This document shows positions 61,142 to 64,000 of a DNA stretch of 64,000 nucleotides, piece by piece (the first letter of the stretch is position 1; every line of letters begins with the position of its first letter). Both the position numbers and the translations under genes were made by a program. The stretch comes from Owenweeksia sp963758205 (GTDB lineage: Bacteria > Bacteroidota > Bacteroidia > Flavobacteriales > Schleiferiaceae), in the NCBI GenBank assembly GCA_963758205.1, contig CAVWUM010000005.1:186001-250000 (forward strand), given 5' to 3'. The notes beneath the pieces were generated by a model that was given only the letters and a program-made list of their open reading frames with translations, was not told the DNA's origin and did not search any database.

Positions 61142-62995
61142 ATGAAGATTATGGAAAACACCAATGTGATAGATTATATAAAAAAGGTAACGGAGAATGT
61201 ACCCGCAGACTGGCTGAACCTTACCACTCATAGGCTGGATATTTACGAGGAAAAGCTGGCTAAAACCCGGTTCATTGAACGGTTTGAAGAACTCTATAAG
61301 GCCGGTATTGCAGATGCAAATGCTTTGGCCAACTTACCTACGGCCTATGATTATATCCGTCTTGGGCACCCGCTATCCAGTGTGTTGGAGTGGGGTATAG
61401 CCAGGATAGATAATCTAAATCCTGAAGAGGTAATCAGCTTTTCTTCGATGACGGTACCCGTGTTGGCCGTGCTTCGCAAAAACCTTTTGGAAAAAAAAGA
61501 AACTCAAATTTTTTATACCGGAGAATTACCTGAATACTTTGATGCAGAAGCGATTCGTAAGGTTTACGGCTACTCCTTCAGCCTGAACAAAACAGAGCAG
61601 GGGCAAGACATTACAGCTTTTGAAGGTAGTACAATCCTTATTTCGGATAATGCGGAAATAGGAGCTATTAACTTGAACCCCAACATTGATTTTTACATCA
61701 ACCTTTATGAGGGGTTGGGAAGTGTATTAGTGGTAAATGGCGATGCGAATAAGAGCTATATATCGGAAATTCAGCATGTGCGCAGGCGCGAAACCATAGC
61801 CATGACACCGGCCAACTGTTTTAAAGCTTTACAATTACTTACCGGTGAACCGGCAAAGCCTTTTACGGATGCCAATGCCGAAGCCAACGAGGCAAGCGTA
61901 ATAAAGTCCATTCATCAAATTACAGGCTCCGATACCAAGGCGCTGGTAGCCTCCAGCGGACTCTCTATGCAATACGCCATTATGATGGGATTGGTGGATC
62001 ATGCTGTGGAAAATCATCCCGATAAGCCTATACGATTTGTTGTACCCCCTAATTGCTATGGTGGCACTAATGACCAGGCCAGGCGGGTAGCGGCCTGCCT
62101 GCCTAATGTGGAGATAGTGGATTTGCCTGTGGACAGTGGCAATGATATGGTAAGCAGCGTTGATACGGTATTGGAAAAACTGGCGGCCGAAGATGCCATC
62201 CCATACATTATAGCCGAGATACCTACCAACCCAAGGGTGGAAGTACCTAATCTCCAGAACCTGAAAGCTGCGCTAAGCAAGAAGCGCACAACTCCTGGTG
62301 GTAAGGTGGCCATTGATCCGGTATTTATTCTGGATCAAACGTTTTGTCCTAATGTCCACTTTTTAGGCGAAGGTGCTATCCTTTCAGGTGTCCGTACCAT
62401 TTCCTATGTAAGCGGTTCTAAATTTCCGAGTGGTGGAAAGTGTACGGCCGGTTATTGCGTGGGCAATACCAAAACGCGTGATCTAATGGATAAGGTAGAG
62501 TTACACCTTAATTTATGTGACAATAAAGCCACCGATCTTCAAATGGAGATTTTGGCTGCTCAGTTACCTTCCATGAATCAGAGGATAAAAAATGCCTACA
62601 TCAATACCCGCGAGTTTGTGAATTTTATTCGTGAAGTTTTGCCAGCGGCTAAAATCAATTTTGTTTCTGAAGAACTGGCAGAGGAAGGATTTACTCCTTC
62701 CGTGTTTTCATTGGATTTACCTACTAAGGGTAATACGGAAGAGGAAAGAGAGGCCCATAAACGGGAGCTGAACCTTAAGCTCATTAACATGATGATTACC
62801 AAACTACCCAATGACAGTAAGTTTTGTGTGAGCTATGGCCAGCTAAAAGGCTGCTACTGGACTATACCTGCCACCTCTACCCAGGGTACCACTAAGGAAG
62901 GAGATAAGGACTATATAGTGCGCGCATCACTCTCAGGCAATATGGATATGGAAGGTCACAAAGAAGTGTTTAAAGAGTTTGTGGCTGGTTTGTGA
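61142..62995 (+). CDS. Large Cys/Met-metabolism PLP-dependent enzyme
   Basis: The 617-residue protein has PLP motifs of the cystathionine gamma-synthase family in its second half: IIAEIPTNPRVEVPNLQNLK, the Asp region KVAIDPVFILDQTF, and the presumed Schiff-base Lys in ISYVSGSKFPSGGK (near 433). Usual members have about 400 residues; this one has roughly 230 extra N-terminal residues with no domain I recognise. A similar long plan is known in some eukaryotic cystathionine gamma-synthases. It probably acts on homoserine- or cysteine-derived substrates; which one cannot be told. Confidence 0.78.
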   Translation: MKIMENTNVIDYIKKVTENVPADWLNLTTHRLDIYEEKLAKTRFIERFEELYKAGIADANALANLPTAYDYIRLGHPLSSVLEWGIARIDNLNPEEVISFSSMTVPVLAVLRKNLLEKKETQIFYTGELPEYFDAEAIRKVYGYSFSLNKTEQGQDITAFEGSTILISDNAEIGAINLNPNIDFYINLYEGLGSVLVVNGDANKSYISEIQHVRRRETIAMTPANCFKALQLLTGEPAKPFTDANAEANEASVIKSIHQITGSDTKALVASSGLSMQYAIMMGLVDHAVENHPDKPIRFVVPPNCYGGTNDQARRVAACLPNVEIVDLPVDSGNDMVSSVDTVLEKLAAEDAIPYIIAEIPTNPRVEVPNLQNLKAALSKKRTTPGGKVAIDPVFILDQTFCPNVHFLGEGAILSGVRTISYVSGSKFPSGGKCTAGYCVGNTKTRDLMDKVELHLNLCDNKATDLQMEILAAQLPSMNQRIKNAYINTREFVNFIREVLPAAKINFVSEELAEEGFTPSVFSLDLPTKGNTEEEREAHKRELNLKLINMMITKLPNDSKFCVSYGQLKGCYWTIPATSTQGTTKEGDKDYIVRASLSGNMDMEGHKEVFKEFVAGL

Positions 62996-63041
62996 TTGTT
63001 CTGAAAATTGGTTTAGGAGTGCCTTAATAATTTTTAATAGC

Positions 63042-63073
63042 AAAGCCCCGAACCAAAAGGTTCGGGGCTTTTT
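63042..63073. terminator. Strong bidirectional terminator
   Basis: AAAGCCCCGAACC pairs with GGTTCGGGGCTTT around an AAAA loop, with T-runs on both strands. It separates the PLP-enzyme gene from the convergent bestrophin gene. Confidence 0.88.
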
Positions 63074-63115
63074 GGTTTAAAGGGAGGTGGAGCTATTAAA
63101 GTTCTCGAACTTTCT

Positions 63116-64000
63116 TTACATCAACGATCCACCTTCAGGCTGCATCTTAGCCGGTACATCGGGGTCGTCAATAATTTCTTTAAGGTCAATTTCAATAACG
63201 TTTGAGATGGCGGATAGGGCCACATCGGTTTTCCAGTTTTCAAAGGGGTTAGACATTACCAGCCCAAAAACATATATCTGGTAAAAAATCCAGCCAATAA
63301 TGGCCGTAACCGGTATTACCAGTAAGGGTGCTGAAAGGCCAATAAACATCTCAATAAAAGCAAAGGGAAAAAACAGGATGAACAGGTTGAGGAAGAGCAT
63401 GGTGTAATAGTCATACGGGCGGGGCAGCGGTGTTGACTTTATACGCTCACAGCGGCCCTGCAAATCGGTAAGCCTTGTAAGGGTATCATCCATTTGTATG
63501 TAGCTGTAAATATCCAGGGTTTCATGGGCATTTATTTCCTTAATGGCATAACCCTGCCTCATGGCAATCTGGGTGACCTTATTGCTTTTGCTCATTATTT
63601 CGCGGTACTCATCTTCTTTAAGATAAACCCCAACTTCGTTTTGCCAGGTGGTTTTATCCGTTTGATTGCGCAATTGCAGGCGCAGAGCGTTTACCCAGGC
63701 AATTTGTCCGCGTACCAATCCTCTACAGTTTTCCAACAACTCATGCGGTACATTTTTAGGATCAACAATTGTAAGCACCTGACGTGTAAAAGTGCGGCTT
63801 TCGTTTACTACGCCACCCCATATTTTACGGGCTTCCCACCATCTGTCATAGGCGGATGAGTTTCTGAACCCCAGAATAATGGCCAGTGCAGTACCCAATA
63901 TAGCCACAGCCTCTTTGGGTATAAAAAACTTTTCGAAGCCCCAAACCCAATGTACCAGCCAGGCGGCAGTAGCACATATAAGACTGTAAATAATATTCTT
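63116..64000 (-). CDS. Bestrophin-family channel protein, partial (N-terminus beyond window)
   Basis: The frame is open from the window edge (codon beginning at 64000) to the stop at 63116, about 294 residues. The bestrophin segment GFRNSSAYDRWWEARKIWGG is near the window edge. A helical domain follows, then a hydrophobic pair (MLFLNLFILFFPFAFIEMFIG and LLVIPVTAIIGWIFYQIYVFG) and the conserved DP-like end SNPFENWKTDV. Bacterial bestrophins form pentameric ion channels in the inner membrane. The start lies outside the window. Confidence 0.85.
   Translation of the reverse strand, partial: KNIIYSLICATAAWLVHWVWGFEKFFIPKEAVAILGTALAIILGFRNSSAYDRWWEARKIWGGVVNESRTFTRQVLTIVDPKNVPHELLENCRGLVRGQIAWVNALRLQLRNQTDKTTWQNEVGVYLKEDEYREIMSKSNKVTQIAMRQGYAIKEINAHETLDIYSYIQMDDTLTRLTDLQGRCERIKSTPLPRPYDYYTMLFLNLFILFFPFAFIEMFIGLSAPLLVIPVTAIIGWIFYQIYVFGLVMSNPFENWKTDVALSAISNVIEIDLKEIIDDPDVPAKMQPEGGSLM

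Noticed and set aside
63494..63859. 121-codon plus-strand frame opposite the bestrophin gene
   Set aside because: Antisense to a conserved channel gene with clear motifs.

Overview
This 64 kb window reads as chromosome of a T9SS-bearing Bacteroidota, most likely Flavobacteriia-like. The evidence is Bacteroidota promoters (TAnnTTTG -7 boxes) in front of several genes, weak Shine-Dalgarno signals, some TTG starts, two proteins with Por/T9SS C-terminal sorting domains, DUF4199, a GbsR/MarR regulator, PorT-like beta-barrels, and the CACCCTGAG...GTATCGAAGG palindromic repeats common in this phylum. I cannot name the genus. No tRNA, rRNA, CRISPR array, intact transposase or prophage was seen.

Layout. 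1-8 kb: a partial TPR sensor-type protein, an SRP RNA (minus strand), DUF4199 plus two family-2 glycosyltransferases, a phosphodiesterase, truA overlapping an MsbA-like ABC exporter, and a beta-barrel. 8-12 kb: a membrane protein/winged-helix regulator module with a palindromic operator and an apparent frameshift, followed by envelope proteins and a formate/nitrite-type channel. 12-23 kb: a DPP III-like lipoprotein peptidase, a hotdog thioesterase, a T9SS cargo protein, fabG, a frameshifted membrane-anchored protein, a prohibitin-like SPFH protein, a PepD-type dipeptidase and an HMG-CoA-lyase-like enzyme. 23-31 kb: very small genes, two acidic mini-lipoproteins, an SDR, DCC and STAS-like proteins, then a GbsR-type regulator whose perfect 24-bp palindrome lies between divergent promoters and precedes three small membrane proteins. 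31-42 kb: DEAD-box helicase, a giant TraB/GumN protein, two divergent GreA/B-like proteins, YdeI, a 1.2 kb decayed region and an ABC-F ATPase. 42-46 kb: palindromic repeats, hypothetical envelope proteins and a Fe-S/CDGSH protein.

46.8-53.9 kb is the main accessory system: a compact biosynthetic locus of FAD oxidoreductase, (opposite-strand hydrolase), SAM methyltransferase, type III polyketide synthase, enoyl-ACP-reductase-like SDR, FabZ-like dehydratase, ketoacyl synthase and a dedicated acyl carrier protein. The last four genes overlap or nearly overlap. The likely logic is that a private FAS module builds an acyl-ACP starter, the type III PKS extends and cyclises it, and the methyltransferase and flavoenzyme tailor the ring. 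The dehydratase gene carries three in-frame copies of the palindromic repeat, adding about 50 residues to the protein.

54-64 kb: a CvfB-like RNA-binding protein, another T9SS protein, inverted palindromic repeats, Tex, a lipoprotein gene broken by an in-frame TAA, a hydrolase, a large Cys/Met-type PLP enzyme and a partial bestrophin.

Three genes look broken (8.5 kb, 17.6 kb, 59.3 kb). Two need a +1 shift at the same local motif (AGA-AGR-T). This is either a recurrent sequencing/assembly problem or a real recoding or decay signal.
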